Shown here: in pieces, positions 9,496 to 19,396 of the stretch | How the letters are laid out: each line of letters opens with the position of its first letter | Numbering within the stretch: position 1 is the stretch's first letter | Assembly (NCBI RefSeq): GCF_024124905.1 | Contig: NZ_JAMXST010000002.1 | Span: 1-64,000, forward strand | DNA length: 64,000 nucleotides | Origin: Cellulosimicrobium cellulans | GTDB taxonomy: Bacteria > Actinomycetota > Actinomycetes > Actinomycetales > Cellulomonadaceae | Direction: 5' to 3' | Notes under the pieces: generated by a model | What the model was told of the DNA's origin: nothing | Database searches by the model: none | The model's input: the letters and a program-made list of their open reading frames with translations, nothing else | Program-made: the position numbers and the translations under genes

Positions 9496-10158
9496 ATGAC
9501 TATTCCCCAGCAGAACGCGCGCCCGGTCACCGCGGTGCTCGGCACGAAGCTCGGGATGACGCAGCTCTGGGACGAGGCCGGTCGCCTCGTGCCCGTGACC
9601 GTCGTCGCCGTCGGGACGAACGTCGTGACGCAGGTGCGCACGGCCGACGCCGACGGGTACGCCGCCGTGCAGCTCGCCTACGGCCAGATCGACCCGCGCA
9701 AGGTCACGAAGCCGCTCAGGGGCCACTTCGAGAAGGCCGGCGTCACGCCGCGCCGTCACGTCGCCGAGGTCCGTACCACCGACGCCGCCGAGTACTCGCT
9801 CGGCCAGGAGATCACCGCGGAGGCCTTCGAGGCCGGCGCCGTGGTCGACGTCGTGGGCACGACCAAGGGCAAGGGCACCGCCGGTGTCATGAAGCGCCAC
9901 GGCTTCTCCGGCGTGGGCGCCTCGCACGGTGCGCACCGCAACCACCGCAAGCCGGGCTCGATCGGCGGGGCCTCGACCCCGTCGCGCGTGTTCAAGGGCC
10001 TGCGCATGGCCGGTCGCATGGGCAACGCCCGCCAGACCACCCAGAACCTGACCGTCCACGCGGTCGACGCCGAGAAGGGTCTGCTGCTCGTCAAGGGCGC
10101 GGTTCCCGGCCCCAAGGGCGGCGTCGTCCTCGTGCGCAGCGCCGCGAAGGGAGCGTGA
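9496..10158 (+). CDS. rplC: 50S ribosomal protein L3
   Basis: Encodes 220 residues ([20 protein letters not shown]). L3 binds the 3' end of 23S rRNA near the peptidyl-transferase centre and starts 50S assembly. [14 protein letters not shown] and the internal [22 protein letters not shown] loop toward the catalytic centre are recognisable. The ATG at 9496 follows CTGGAGGAC (9484-9492). Its stop lies 5 nt before the preferred rplD start. Confidence 0.97.
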   Translation: MTIPQQNARPVTAVLGTKLGMTQLWDEAGRLVPVTVVAVGTNVVTQVRTADADGYAAVQLAYGQIDPRKVTKPLRGHFEKAGVTPRRHVAEVRTTDAAEYSLGQEITAEAFEAGAVVDVVGTTKGKGTAGVMKRHGFSGVGASHGAHRNHRKPGSIGGASTPSRVFKGLRMAGRMGNARQTTQNLTVHAVDAEKGLLLVKGAVPGPKGGVVLVRSAAKGA

Positions 10159-10163
10159 ACACC

Positions 10164-10868
10164 ATGTCCGCTCTGACCGTTGACGTGCTGGACCCCAAGG
10201 GCAAGAAGGCCGGCACCGCCGAGCTCCCCGCCGAGGTGTTCGACGTCGAGCTCAACGTCCCGCTGATCCACCAGGTCGTCGTCGCCCAGCGTGCCGCTGC
10301 ACGCCAGGGCACCCACGACACCAAGAGCCGCGGCGAGGTCCGCGGTGGTGGTCGCAAGCCGTACAAGCAGAAGGGCACCGGCCGCGCCCGCCAGGGTTCG
10401 ACCCGTGCGCCGCAGTTCGCCGGCGGTGGCACCGTCCACGGCCCGACGCCGCGCTCGTACGACCAGCGGACGCCCAAGAAGATGAAGGCCGCCGCGCTCC
10501 GCGGTGCCCTCTCGGACCGCGCCCGCAACGGCCGTGTCCACGTCGTGACCGGCTTCGGCGTCGACGGCCTGCCGTCGACCAAGACCGCCGTCTCGACGCT
10601 CGCCAAGCTCTCCGAGCGCAAGCACGTCCTCGTGGTCACCGAGCGTGGCGACGAGCTGACGATCAAGTCGCTGCGGAACGTCGAGCAGGTCCACCTCCTG
10701 GTGGCCGACCAGCTCAACACCTACGACGTGCTCGTCTCCGACGACGTCGTCTTCACGCAGGGCGCGCTCGACGCGTTCCTGGCGGGCCCGGCCACGGGTC
10801 GCTCCGCGAAGGCCGTCGCCACCTCCACCGAGGCGGACGAGACTGCTGCCGAGGAGGCCGCGAAGTGA
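10164..10868 (+). CDS. rplD: 50S ribosomal protein L4
   Basis: Encodes 234 residues from ATG 10164 ([13 protein letters not shown]). A GTG at 10155 is in frame but sits 2 nt from the GAAGGGA motif, so the ATG is preferred. L4 lines the peptide exit tunnel; its long loop, [20 protein letters not shown], is present and is where macrolide-resistance changes map in other species. An Ala/Glu-rich tail of about 20 residues ([15 protein letters not shown]) follows the core. Confidence 0.96.
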   Translation: MSALTVDVLDPKGKKAGTAELPAEVFDVELNVPLIHQVVVAQRAAARQGTHDTKSRGEVRGGGRKPYKQKGTGRARQGSTRAPQFAGGGTVHGPTPRSYDQRTPKKMKAAALRGALSDRARNGRVHVVTGFGVDGLPSTKTAVSTLAKLSERKHVLVVTERGDELTIKSLRNVEQVHLLVADQLNTYDVLVSDDVVFTQGALDAFLAGPATGRSAKAVATSTEADETAAEEAAK

Positions 10869-11155
10869 CCACCGTGACCAAGGACCCCCGTGACGTGATC
10901 CTCGCGCCGGTCGTCTCCGAGAAGAGCTACGGCCTGCTCGACGAGGGCAAGTACACGTTCGTCGTCGACCCGCGGGCCAACAAGACCGAGATCAAGATCG
11001 CCGTCGAGCAGATCTTCTCCGTCAAGGTGGCCTCGGTGAACACGATCAACCGCAAGGGCAAGACGCGTCGCACGCGTTTCGGCCTGGGCAAGCGCAAGGA
11101 CACCAAGCGTGCGATCGTCACCCTCCGCGAGGGCACGATCGACATCTTCGGCTGA
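10865..11155 (+). CDS. rplW: 50S ribosomal protein L23
   Basis: Encodes 96 residues from a GTG overlapping the rplD stop by four bases (GTGA). L23 lies at the tunnel exit and is the docking site for trigger factor and [26 protein letters not shown] and the [22 protein letters not shown] loop are diagnostic. Tight coupling to rplD supports the chosen start. Confidence 0.97.
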   Translation: MTTVTKDPRDVILAPVVSEKSYGLLDEGKYTFVVDPRANKTEIKIAVEQIFSVKVASVNTINRKGKTRRTRFGLGKRKDTKRAIVTLREGTIDIFG

Positions 11156-11186
11156 GCCGACGAGAGCAGATTGAGGACAGATCCCC

Positions 11187-12023
<837 letters not shown>

Positions 12024-12038
12024 TAGGAGCCTGGAGAC

Positions 12039-12320
12039 ATGCCTCGTAGCCTGAAGAAGGGCCCCTTCGTCGACGGCCACCTGCAGAAGAAGGTGGACGC
12101 TCAGAACGAGAAGGGGACCAAGAACGTCATCAAGACCTGGTCCCGTCGGTCGGTCATCACGCCCGACTTCCTCGGTCACACGTTCGCCGTGCACGACGGT
12201 CGCAAGCACACGCCGGTGTTCGTCACCGAGTCGATGGTCGGCCACAAGCTCGGCGAGTTCGCTCCCACGCGGACCTTCCGCGGCCACGTGAAGGACGACA
12301 AGAAGGGTCGTCGCCGCTGA
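12039..12320 (+). CDS. rpsS: 30S ribosomal protein S19
   Basis: Encodes 93 residues ([15 protein letters not shown]). S19 binds the 30S head with S13 and contacts 23S rRNA through an intersubunit bridge. [20 protein letters not shown] and [13 protein letters not shown] are the standard family signatures. ATAGGAGCCTGGAG precedes the start. Lies between rplB and rplV as in all S10 operons. Confidence 0.98.
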   Translation: MPRSLKKGPFVDGHLQKKVDAQNEKGTKNVIKTWSRRSVITPDFLGHTFAVHDGRKHTPVFVTESMVGHKLGEFAPTRTFRGHVKDDKKGRRR

Positions 12321-12378
12321 CCCCCGGGTCAGTCTGGTGACGACCTGGACGGTCAAGAGACAAGAAGGCAGGACAGCA

Positions 12379-12750
12379 ATGGAAGCCAAGGCGCAGGCGC
12401 GGTTCGTCCGTGTCACGCCCCAGAAGGCCCGGCGCGTCGTGGACCTCATCCGTGGCAAGCAGGCCTCCGAGGCCGTCGCGGTGCTGAAGTTCGCACCGCA
12501 GGCGGCGAGCGAGCCCGTCCGCAAGGTCGTGGAGAGCGCCATCGCGAACGCCCGGGTGAAGGCAGACCGTGCGAGCGAGGCGTTCGAGGAGCAGGAGCTC
12601 GTCGTGCGTGAGGCGTTCGTCGACGAGGGTCCGACCCTCAAGCGTTTCCGCCCGCGGGCCCAGGGCCGTGCGAACCGCATCCTCAAGCGCACCAGCCACA
12701 TCACCGTGGTCGTCGCTCCGCGTGAGAACACGAAGGGAAGTGCCCGATAG
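12379..12750 (+). CDS. rplV: 50S ribosomal protein L22
   Basis: Encodes 123 residues from ATG 12379 ([19 protein letters not shown]), preceded by AAGGCAGGA. The frame extends upstream to a weaker start at 12337, but homologues begin at the chosen ATG. L22 lines the exit tunnel opposite L4; the hairpin tip ([16 protein letters not shown]) is intact. Its TAG shares a base with the rpsC GTG. Confidence 0.97.
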   Translation: MEAKAQARFVRVTPQKARRVVDLIRGKQASEAVAVLKFAPQAASEPVRKVVESAIANARVKADRASEAFEEQELVVREAFVDEGPTLKRFRPRAQGRANRILKRTSHITVVVAPRENTKGSAR

Positions 12751-13595
12751 TGGGACAGAAGGTTCACCCGCACGGGTACCGCCTCGGCATCACCACCGAC
12801 CACCGGTCGCGCTGGTTCGCCGACAGCACCAAGCCCGGACAGCGGTACCGCGACTACGTCCGCGAGGACGTCCAGATCCGCAAGCTCATGAGCACCGGTC
12901 TCGAGCGCGCAGGCATCTCCAAGGTCGAGATCGAGCGCACCCGTGACCGCGTCCGCGTGGACATCCACACGGCGCGCCCCGGAATCGTCATCGGTCGCCG
13001 CGGCGCCGAGGCGGACCGCATCCGCGGCGAGCTGGAGAAGCTCACCGGCAAGCAGGTGCAGCTCAACATCCTCGAGGTGAAGAACGCCGAGGTCGACGCG
13101 CAGCTCGTCGCCCAGGGCATCGCCGAGCAGCTCGCGAGCCGCGTCTCGTTCCGTCGTGCGATGCGCAAGGGCATCCAGTCGGCGCAGCGCGCCGGTGCCA
13201 AGGGCATCCGCGTGCAGGTCTCCGGCCGCCTCGGCGGCGCGGAGATGAGCCGGTCGGAGTTCTACCGCGAGGGTCGTGTGCCGCTGCACACGCTCCGCGC
13301 GTACATCGACTACGGCTTCTTCGAGGCCCGCACGACCTTCGGCCGCATCGGCGTGAAGGTCTGGATCTACAAGGGCGACGTCACCGAGAAGGAGTTCGCC
13401 GCGCAGCAGGCCACGGCCGCTCCGCGCCAGGGCCGTGGCGGCCCGCGCGGTGAGCGTGGCGGCGACCGTCGTGGTGGTGGCCGTCGTCCCGAGCGTTCGG
13501 GCGAGCGGACCTCCGGGTCCGAGGCGCCGGCCGCGGCTGAGCAGTCCGCTCCTGCCGCGGAGGCGAAGGCCCCTGAGACCGGAACGGAGGCCTGA
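12750..13595 (+). CDS. rpsC: 30S ribosomal protein S3
   Basis: Encodes 281 residues from GTG 12750 ([12 protein letters not shown]). S3 sits at the mRNA entry channel; the KH motif ([21 protein letters not shown]) and the [20 protein letters not shown] segment are clear. After the conserved core (about residue 212) comes a low-complexity tail of about 70 residues, first Arg/Gly-rich ([18 protein letters not shown]) then Ala/Glu/Pro-rich. Such tails occur in actinobacterial S3; their role is unknown. Confidence 0.97.
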   Translation: MGQKVHPHGYRLGITTDHRSRWFADSTKPGQRYRDYVREDVQIRKLMSTGLERAGISKVEIERTRDRVRVDIHTARPGIVIGRRGAEADRIRGELEKLTGKQVQLNILEVKNAEVDAQLVAQGIAEQLASRVSFRRAMRKGIQSAQRAGAKGIRVQVSGRLGGAEMSRSEFYREGRVPLHTLRAYIDYGFFEARTTFGRIGVKVWIYKGDVTEKEFAAQQATAAPRQGRGGPRGERGGDRRGGGRRPERSGERTSGSEAPAAAEQSAPAAEAKAPETGTEA

Positions 13596-13598
13596 GTC

Positions 13599-14018
13599 AT
13601 GCTGATCCCGCGCAGGCTCAAGCACCGCAAGCAGCACCACCCGTCGCGCTCCGGCGCGGCGAAGGGTGGCACGCAGATCGCGTTCGGCGAGTACGGCATC
13701 CAGGCTCTCGAGCCGGCGTACGTCACCAACCGTCAGATCGAGGCTGCTCGTATCGCGATGACCCGCCACATCAAGCGTGGCGGCAAGGTCTGGATCAACA
13801 TCTACCCGGACCGTCCCCTGACCAAGAAGCCTGCCGAGACCCGCATGGGTTCCGGTAAGGGTTCGCCCGAGTGGTGGGTCGCCAATGTCAAGCCCGGCCG
13901 CATCGTCTTCGAGCTGGCCGGTGTCCCGGAGGACCTGGCTCGCGAGGCGATGCGTCGCGCGATCCACAAGCTCCCGATGAAGTGCCGTTTCGTGGTGCGC
14001 GAGGGTGGTGGCAACTGA
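13599..14018 (+). CDS. rplP: 50S ribosomal protein L16
   Basis: Encodes 139 residues ([14 protein letters not shown]). L16 organises the A-site region of the 50S subunit. [22 protein letters not shown] and [19 protein letters not shown], the loop near the A site, are conserved. CGGAGG (13585-13590) lies 8 nt upstream. The stop overlaps the rpmC start by one base. Confidence 0.98.
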   Translation: MLIPRRLKHRKQHHPSRSGAAKGGTQIAFGEYGIQALEPAYVTNRQIEAARIAMTRHIKRGGKVWINIYPDRPLTKKPAETRMGSGKGSPEWWVANVKPGRIVFELAGVPEDLAREAMRRAIHKLPMKCRFVVREGGGN

Positions 14019-14254
14019 TGGCAATCGGAACGAAGGGGCTCGCCCCCGTCGACCTCGACGCCATGGACGACGAGACGCTCGTCGCCGAGCTCAAGAAGGT
14101 CAAGGAGGAGCTCTTCAACCTCCGCTTCCAGTCGGCCACCGGCCAGCTGGAGAGCCACGGGCGCCTCAAGGCCGTCCGCCGCGACATCGCGCGGATCTAC
14201 ACGATCCTGCGTGAGCGCGAGCTCGGCATCCGTACCGCGCCGAGTGCCGAGTGA
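14018..14254 (+). CDS. rpmC: 50S ribosomal protein L29
   Basis: Encodes 78 residues from ATG 14018 (TGATG overlap with rplP). L29 is a helical-hairpin protein beside L23 at the tunnel exit. [24 protein letters not shown] followed by [15 protein letters not shown] is the family pattern. A short N-terminal extension ([18 protein letters not shown]) precedes the helices. Confidence 0.96.
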   Translation: MAIGTKGLAPVDLDAMDDETLVAELKKVKEELFNLRFQSATGQLESHGRLKAVRRDIARIYTILRERELGIRTAPSAE

Positions 14255-14265
14255 GTGAGGCTGGA

Positions 14266-14556
14266 ATGAGCGAGAACGCAACGAACGCGCCCGAGGCGGC
14301 CGAGGAGCGCGCGAACCGCAAGACGCGCCGCGGCTACGTCGTGAGCGACAAGATGGACAAGACCGTGGTGGTCGAGGTCGAGGACCGGGTCAAGCACCCG
14401 CTCTACGGCAAGGTCATCCGCCGCACGAGCAAGGTCAAGGCGCACGACGAGCAGAACTCTGCCGGCGTGGGCGACCTGGTGCTCATCATGGAGACCCGCC
14501 CGCTGTCCGCGACCAAGCGGTGGCGCCTCGCGGAGATCCTCGAGAAGGCCAAGTGA
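14266..14556 (+). CDS. rpsQ: 30S ribosomal protein S17
   Basis: Encodes 96 residues from ATG 14266. An in-frame GTG at 14251 overlaps the rpmC stop; the ATG is chosen because GTGAGG lies 5 nt before it. S17 is an OB-fold primary 16S-binding protein: [28 protein letters not shown] and [14 protein letters not shown] are typical. The first 20 residues are an Ala/Glu-rich extension. Last gene of the S10 block; two hairpins follow before rplN. Confidence 0.95.
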   Translation: MSENATNAPEAAEERANRKTRRGYVVSDKMDKTVVVEVEDRVKHPLYGKVIRRTSKVKAHDEQNSAGVGDLVLIMETRPLSATKRWRLAEILEKAK

Positions 14557-14561
14557 TTCAC

Positions 14562-14624
14562 CGGTCGTGACGGGCGGGCCCGCTCGCTCGTCACGACCGC
14601 TCTCGTGCCGCACCGCGGTGCGGC
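14562..14624 (+). terminator. Tandem hairpins between rpsQ and rplN
   Basis: An 11-bp perfect stem (14562-14572 with 14589-14599) is followed by an 18-nt perfect palindrome (14607-14624). They lie in the 204-nt gap between the S10 and spc blocks and probably end or attenuate S10 transcription. The rest of the gap has no gene; a TACCCG near 14702 may be part of an spc promoter. Confidence 0.6.
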
Positions 14625-14760
14625 AACCAGTGAGGACAGGTCGGGCGGGTCCACCGCCCGGTCCTGGCCGGTTCACCCGCGAGGGACCCGGCACTGACAG
14701 CTACCCGTTCGGCAAGGCTCGCCCCGCGCGAGAACCGGCTCGACGACAGGAGTTCATTAC

Positions 14761-15129
14761 ATGATCCAGCAGGAGTCGCGACTTCGTGTCGCCGACAACA
14801 CGGGTGCCAAGGAGATTCTCTGCATCCGCGTTCTCGGTGGCTCGGGCCGTCGCTACGCCGGAATCGGCGACGTCATCGTCGCAACCGTCAAGGACGCGAT
14901 CCCGGGCGGCAACGTGAAGAAGGGTGACGTGGTCAAGGCCGTCGTCGTCCGTACCGCCAAGGAGCGCCGTCGTCCGGACGGTTCCTACATCAAGTTCGAC
15001 GAGAACGCCGCCGTGATCCTCAAGAACGACGGCGAGCCGCGCGGGACGCGCATCTTCGGCCCGGTCGGGCGCGAGCTGCGCGACAAGCGGTTCATGAAGA
15101 TCATCTCGCTGGCTCCGGAGGTGCTCTGA
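14761..15129 (+). CDS. rplN: 50S ribosomal protein L14
   Basis: Encodes 122 residues ([19 protein letters not shown]), the exact family length. L14 lies at the subunit interface with L19 and binds the ribosomal silencing factor. [29 protein letters not shown] is diagnostic. AGGAG (14747-14751) precedes the ATG. First gene of the spc block. Confidence 0.98.
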   Translation: MIQQESRLRVADNTGAKEILCIRVLGGSGRRYAGIGDVIVATVKDAIPGGNVKKGDVVKAVVVRTAKERRRPDGSYIKFDENAAVILKNDGEPRGTRIFGPVGRELRDKRFMKIISLAPEVL

Positions 15130-15131
15130 CC

Positions 15132-15473
15132 ATGGCCAAGATCAAGAAGGGCGACCTCGTCGTCGTCATCGCCGGCAAGGACAAGGGCAAGCAGGGCCGC
15201 GTCCTCGAGGTGCTCACCGACCGTGACCGCGTCATCGTCGAGGGCGTCCAGCGCATCACCAAGCACACCAAGGTCGGCCAGTCGCAGCGCGGCACGCGGA
15301 CCGGTGGGATCGAGACCGTCGAGGCGCCGATCCACATCAGCAACGTGATGGTCGTCGACCCGGAGACCAAGAAGGGCACCCGCGTCGGGTACCGCACCGA
15401 AGAGGTCGAGCGTGACGGCCGCAAGCGCACCGTGCGCGTGCGTGTCGCCAAGCGCTCCGGGAAGGACATCTGA
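15132..15473 (+). CDS. rplX: 50S ribosomal protein L24
   Basis: Encodes 113 residues, starting 2 nt after the rplN stop. L24 is an assembly-initiator protein; its KOW motif ([23 protein letters not shown]) is at the N-terminus. The last base of its TGA is the first of the rplE ATG, so both are co-translated. Confidence 0.98.
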   Translation: MAKIKKGDLVVVIAGKDKGKQGRVLEVLTDRDRVIVEGVQRITKHTKVGQSQRGTRTGGIETVEAPIHISNVMVVDPETKKGTRVGYRTEEVERDGRKRTVRVRVAKRSGKDI

Positions 15474-16042
15474 TGAGCACCGAGATCGTTGCCCCCGAGG
15501 TGCCTCGCCTGAAGCAGCGCTACCGCGAGGAGATCGTCGCCGGTCTGCGCGAGGAGTTCGGGCACGAGAACGTCAACCAGGTCGCCCGCGTCACGAAGAT
15601 CGTCGTGAACATGGGTGTCGGTGACGCCGCCAAGGACTCGAAGCTCATCGAGGGCGCCATCCGCGACCTGTCCGCGATCACCGGCCAGAAGCCGCAGGTG
15701 ACCAAGGCCCGCAAGTCCATCGCGCAGTTCAAGTTGCGCGAGGGCATGCCGATCGGCGCGCACGTCACGCTGCGCGGCGACCGCATGTGGGAGTTCCTGG
15801 ACCGCCTCCTGTCGATCGCCCTGCCGCGCATCCGCGACTTCCGCGGCCTGTCGCCCAAGCAGTTCGACGGGCACGGCAACTACACGTTCGGCCTCACGGA
15901 GCAGTCCATGTTCCACGAGATCGACCAGGACAAGATCGACCGTGTCCGCGGTATGGACATCACGATCGTGACCACGGCGACGACCGATGACGAGGGCCGC
16001 TCCCTGCTGCGCCGTCTCGGCTTCCCCTTCAAGGAGAACTGA
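15473..16042 (+). CDS. rplE: 50S ribosomal protein L5
   Basis: Encodes 189 residues ([18 protein letters not shown]). L5 binds 5S rRNA and contacts P-site tRNA and S13. [23 protein letters not shown] and [18 protein letters not shown] are family signatures. TGATG coupling with rplX; an AAGGAG motif near its end serves rpsZ. Confidence 0.98.
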   Translation: MSTEIVAPEVPRLKQRYREEIVAGLREEFGHENVNQVARVTKIVVNMGVGDAAKDSKLIEGAIRDLSAITGQKPQVTKARKSIAQFKLREGMPIGAHVTLRGDRMWEFLDRLLSIALPRIRDFRGLSPKQFDGHGNYTFGLTEQSMFHEIDQDKIDRVRGMDITIVTTATTDDEGRSLLRRLGFPFKEN

Positions 16043-16043
16043 C

Positions 16044-16229
16044 ATGGCGAAGAAGGCCCTGATCAACAAGGCGGCCGCCAAGCCGAAGTTCGCGGTCCGC
16101 GCCTACACCCGGTGCCAGAAGTGCGGTCGTCCGCACTCGGTGTACCGCAAGTTCGGCCTGTGCCGCATCTGCGTGCGCGAGATGGCCCACCGTGGCGAGC
16201 TTCCCGGCGTCACCAAGAGCAGCTGGTAA
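16044..16229 (+). CDS. rpsZ: 30S ribosomal protein S14, zinc-binding type
   Basis: Encodes 61 residues from ATG 16044, which follows AAGGAG. It is the short zinc-ribbon S14: cysteines at 24, 27, 40 and 43 form two CxxC pairs. Many actinobacteria also keep a zinc-free S14 (rpsN) under Zur control elsewhere; none is in this window. Binds the 30S head next to S3 and S10. Confidence 0.97.
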   Translation: MAKKALINKAAAKPKFAVRAYTRCQKCGRPHSVYRKFGLCRICVREMAHRGELPGVTKSSW

Positions 16230-16252
16230 CAACTACGTCGTAGGTCCTGGCG

Positions 16253-16274
16253 GAGCGCGCCGCACGGCGCGCTC
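16253..16274 (+). repeat. Hairpin between rpsZ and rpsH
   Basis: A perfect 9-bp GC stem (16253-16261 with 16266-16274) with loop GCAC sits in the 82-nt gap. It may stabilise or segment the spc mRNA. Confidence 0.45.
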
Positions 16275-16311
16275 CCGCCCGGATACCACGTCGAGGAAGG
16301 GCTAGAGCCCG

Positions 16312-16710
16312 ATGACGATGACCGACCCGATCGCAGACATGCTGACGCGTCTGCGGAACGCGAACTCGGCTTACCACGAGACGGTGACCATGCCGTACTC
16401 GAAGCTGAAGTCGCACATTGCCGAGATCCTCCAGGCCGAGGGCTACATCTCCGGCTGGAGCGTCGAGGACGCGACGGTGGGCAAGAACCTCACCATCCAG
16501 CTGAAGTTCGGCCCGAACCGTGAGCGCAGCCTCGCCGGCGTGCGCCGCGTGTCCAAGCCGGGCCTGCGCAAGTACGCCAAGTCCACCGAGCTGCCGAAGG
16601 TTCTCGGCGGCCTGGGCGTGGCGATCCTGTCCACGTCCTCCGGCCTGCTCACCGACAAGCAGGCCGCCAAGAAGGGCGTGGGCGGCGAAGTCCTCGCCTA
16701 CGTCTGGTAA
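16312..16710 (+). CDS. rpsH: 30S ribosomal protein S8
   Basis: Encodes 132 residues ([20 protein letters not shown]). S8 is a primary 16S-binding protein and the autoregulator of the spc operon in E. coli. The C-terminal [31 protein letters not shown] is fully conserved. Both ATG 16312 and ATG 16318 are possible; the first matches homologues and has GAGGAAGGG upstream. Confidence 0.97.
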   Translation: MTMTDPIADMLTRLRNANSAYHETVTMPYSKLKSHIAEILQAEGYISGWSVEDATVGKNLTIQLKFGPNRERSLAGVRRVSKPGLRKYAKSTELPKVLGGLGVAILSTSSGLLTDKQAAKKGVGGEVLAYVW

Positions 16711-16729
16711 TCCGGAAAGGAGATACGCC

Positions 16730-17266
16730 ATGTCTCGAATCGGCAAGATCCCCGTTCCGGTTCCCGCCGGAGTGGACGTCACCATCAGCGGTGCGCTCGT
16801 GACCGTGAAGGGCCCCAAGGGCTCCCTCGAGCACCACGTGCCCGCCCCCATCCAGGTCGCTCAGGAGGACGGCACCCTCGTGGTGACGCGCCCGAACGAC
16901 GAGCGCGAGTCCCGCGCGCTGCACGGCCTCACGCGCACCCTCCTGGCGAACATCGTCGAGGGCGTGACGCAGGGCTACGAGAAGAAGCTCGAGATCGTCG
17001 GCACCGGTTACCGCGTGACGGCCAAGGGCTCGGACCTCGAGTTCGCCCTCGGCTTCAGCCACCCGGTCGTCGTGACGCCGCCCGCGGGCATCGCGTTCGC
17101 GGTCGAGAGCCCGACGAAGTTCTCGGTCTCCGGCATCGACAAGCAGCAGGTCGGCGAGGTCGCAGCGAACATCCGCAAGATCCGCAAGCCCGAGCCGTAC
17201 AAGGGCAAGGGTGTGCGTTACGCCGGCGAGGTCGTCCGCCGCAAGGTCGGAAAGGCTGGTAAGTAA
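16730..17266 (+). CDS. rplF: 50S ribosomal protein L6
   Basis: Encodes 178 residues from ATG 16730 ([17 protein letters not shown]), with AAAGGAGA 7 nt upstream. L6 lies near the factor-binding site of the 50S subunit. The duplicated L6 fold ends with [21 protein letters not shown], the conserved C-terminal motif. rplR starts 2 nt downstream. Confidence 0.98.
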   Translation: MSRIGKIPVPVPAGVDVTISGALVTVKGPKGSLEHHVPAPIQVAQEDGTLVVTRPNDERESRALHGLTRTLLANIVEGVTQGYEKKLEIVGTGYRVTAKGSDLEFALGFSHPVVVTPPAGIAFAVESPTKFSVSGIDKQQVGEVAANIRKIRKPEPYKGKGVRYAGEVVRRKVGKAGK

Positions 17267-17268
17267 CG

Positions 17269-17640
17269 ATGGCTCTGAAGGTTCTCGGCAAGGGCAAGGC
17301 CGTCGCGCGTCAGCGCCGCCACCTCCGCCTGCGCAAGAAGATCAAGGGGACCGCCGCTCGTCCGCGCCTCGTGGTGACGCGCTCCACGCGCCACATCACG
17401 GCCCAGGTCGTGGACGACACGATCGGTCAGACGGTCGCGTCGGCCTCGTCGCTCGAGGCGGACCTGCGTGCGCTCGACGGCGACAAGAGCGCCAAGGCCC
17501 GCAAGGTCGGCGAGCTCGTCGCCGAGCGTGCGAAGGCCAAGGGCGTCGACGCGGTCGTCTTCGACCGTGGCGGCAACAAGTACCACGGTCGGGTCGCTGC
17601 GGTCGCCGACGGCGCCCGCGAGGGCGGTCTGTCCCTGTGA
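17269..17640 (+). CDS. rplR: 50S ribosomal protein L18
   Basis: Encodes 123 residues. L18 binds 5S rRNA with L5 and L25. [24 protein letters not shown] and [24 protein letters not shown] are the conserved N- and C-terminal signatures. Begins 2 nt after rplF, so the two are probably co-translated. Confidence 0.98.
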   Translation: MALKVLGKGKAVARQRRHLRLRKKIKGTAARPRLVVTRSTRHITAQVVDDTIGQTVASASSLEADLRALDGDKSAKARKVGELVAERAKAKGVDAVVFDRGGNKYHGRVAAVADGAREGGLSL

Positions 17641-17680
17641 CGACGCCGACCATCCCCACACGGAAGCAAAGGATTCTCTG

Positions 17681-18337
17681 ATGGCTGCAGGGCAGCGCAG
17701 CAACACCGGCGCCCCCACGGGTGCCGCCAACGAGTCGAGCGACCAGAACGCGCGCGGGGGGCGCCGCGACGACCGTCGTGGTGACCGTCGCGACGGTCGC
17801 CGTGGCGACGCAGCCGAGAAGAACGCCTTCGTCGAGCGCGTCGTCACCATCAACCGCGTCGCCAAGGTCGTCAAGGGCGGCCGTCGCTTCAGCTTCACCG
17901 CGCTGGTCGTGGTGGGCGACGGCGACGGCACCGTCGGTGTCGGCTACGGCAAGGCGAAGGAGGTGCCCGCGGCGATCGCCAAGGGTGTCGAGGAGGCCAA
18001 GAAGAACTTCTTCAAGGTCCCGCGCATCCAGGGCACCATCCCGCACCCCATCCAGGGTGAGGCCGCCGCCGGCGTCGTCTTCCTCCGTCCGGCCGCTCCC
18101 GGTACCGGTGTGATCGCCGGTGGTCCGGTGCGCGCCGTGCTGGAGTGCGCCGGCATCCACGACGTGCTGAGCAAGTCGCTCGGCTCGTCGAACGCGATCA
18201 ACATCGTGCACGCGACCGTCGAGGCCCTGCGCAACCTGGAGCAGCCCGAGGCTGTCGCCGCGCGCCGTGGTCTCCCGCTCGAGGACGTGGCCCCGGCCGC
18301 GCTCCTGCGTGCCCGTGCTGCGGGGGTGAACGCCTGA
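17681..18337 (+). CDS. rpsE: 30S ribosomal protein S5
   Basis: Encodes 218 residues from ATG 17681. S5 acts in decoding fidelity and mRNA unwinding. The dsRBD-like part ([23 protein letters not shown]) and [25 protein letters not shown] are clear. The core is preceded by about 45 disordered residues, including the Arg/Asp/Gly repeat [16 protein letters not shown]. The TGATG overlap with rpmD couples the two. Confidence 0.97.
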   Translation: MAAGQRSNTGAPTGAANESSDQNARGGRRDDRRGDRRDGRRGDAAEKNAFVERVVTINRVAKVVKGGRRFSFTALVVVGDGDGTVGVGYGKAKEVPAAIAKGVEEAKKNFFKVPRIQGTIPHPIQGEAAAGVVFLRPAAPGTGVIAGGPVRAVLECAGIHDVLSKSLGSSNAINIVHATVEALRNLEQPEAVAARRGLPLEDVAPAALLRARAAGVNA

Positions 18338-18519
18338 TGGCCAGGCTCAAGGTGACCCAGACGAAGTCCGCCATCGGCGGCAAGCAGAACCAGCGCGACA
18401 CGCTGCGCACTCTGGGCCTCAAGCGGATCGGCGACACCGCCGTGAAGGAGGACCGCCCGGAGATCCGCGGCATGGTCGCGACGGTGGCGCACCTCGTCAC
18501 CGTTGAGGAGGTCGAGTGA
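18337..18519 (+). CDS. rpmD: 50S ribosomal protein L30
   Basis: Encodes 60 residues from ATG 18337 ([22 protein letters not shown]), the short bacterial form. L30 is a small peripheral 50S protein. Its stop lies within GTGACC, immediately before the rplO ATG; a GAGGAGG (18505-18511) inside its end serves rplO. Confidence 0.97.
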   Translation: MARLKVTQTKSAIGGKQNQRDTLRTLGLKRIGDTAVKEDRPEIRGMVATVAHLVTVEEVE

Positions 18520-18521
18520 CC

Positions 18522-19088
18522 ATGGCTGAGAAGGCCACCAAGGAGACCGCCGAGGCTCCGAAGAAGAAGGCTGCTGCCAAGGCCCCCGCGAAGGCGGAGG
18601 CCGCGACTGCCGAGAAGCAGTCGGGCAAGCAGACCGAGGGTGCCGGCGGCACGCTCAAGATCCACCACCTGCGTCCGGCTCCCGGCGCCAAGAAGGCCAA
18701 GACCCGCGTGGGTCGTGGTGAGGCGTCGAAGGGTAAGACGGCGGGCCGCGGTACCAAGGGTACGAAGGCTCGTTACCAGGTTCCCGAGCGCTTCGAGGGC
18801 GGGCAGATGCCTCTGCACATGCGCCTCCCGAAGCTGCGCGGCTTCAAGAACCCGTTCCGCACCGAGTACCAGGTCGTGAACCTGGACAAGCTCGCGGCGC
18901 TGTACCCCGAGGGTGGCCAGGTCACCGTCGAGGACCTCGTCGCGAAGGGCGCGGTCCGCAAGGGCCAGCTCGTCAAGGTGCTCGGCACGGGCGAGATCAC
19001 CGTCAAGCTCGAGGTCGCGGTCGACGCCCTCTCGGGCGCCGCGCGCGAGAAGATCCTCGCGGCCGGCGGTTCGGTCTCGGAGGACTGA
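18522..19088 (+). CDS. rplO: 50S ribosomal protein L15
   Basis: Encodes 188 residues from ATG 18522; an in-frame GTG at 18516 overlaps the rpmD stop and cannot be excluded. L15 is a late-assembly protein in the 50S core. [21 protein letters not shown] and [12 protein letters not shown] are diagnostic. An Ala/Lys-rich extension of about 42 residues precedes the usual [14 protein letters not shown] start. Last gene before secY. Confidence 0.96.
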   Translation: MAEKATKETAEAPKKKAAAKAPAKAEAATAEKQSGKQTEGAGGTLKIHHLRPAPGAKKAKTRVGRGEASKGKTAGRGTKGTKARYQVPERFEGGQMPLHMRLPKLRGFKNPFRTEYQVVNLDKLAALYPEGGQVTVEDLVAKGAVRKGQLVKVLGTGEITVKLEVAVDALSGAAREKILAAGGSVSED

Positions 19089-19095
19089 CACCCCT

Positions 19096-19135
19096 GGACA
19101 GGGCCGGTGGCGCGCTCGCGCCGTCGGCCCTGTCC
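19096..19135 (+). terminator. spc block terminator after rplO
   Basis: A 10-bp stem (19096-19105 with 19126-19135) continues after a small internal loop into a 6-bp stem (19109-19114 with 19117-19122), 7 nt after the rplO stop. It separates secY-adk-map from the r-protein genes. Confidence 0.75.
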
Positions 19136-19281
19136 GCGTCTGGGGAGGCCCTCCCGCACGACCCGTGGTCCGTCCGGCAGCGCGCCACGGTTAGACTCTC
19201 CGACGGTTGTCTCCCCGCACCCCGGGGTGACCGCCGTCACTCGCAGGTCCACGGTCGGTCCGTCCGGTCGTCGGGACCGAC

Positions 19282-19312
19282 TTGCCGTTCGACGCGGCGC
19301 TACGGCTAGGGT
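19282..19312 (+). promoter_or_regulatory. secY: Candidate secY promoter
   Basis: TTGCCG (19282-19287), a 19-nt spacer and TAGGGT (19307-19312), 84 nt before secY. A second possible -10, TAGACT, lies at 19192-19197 without a clear -35. The rest of the 308-nt rplO-secY gap holds the terminator and no ORF. Confidence 0.5.
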
Positions 19313-19396
19313 GCCTCTTGGCGCCCGTGCCGTGCGTCACACCTCGCCGGGCCTCCCGGCGACACGACATCCCGCCTCGGCGGGCCAGGAGGATAG

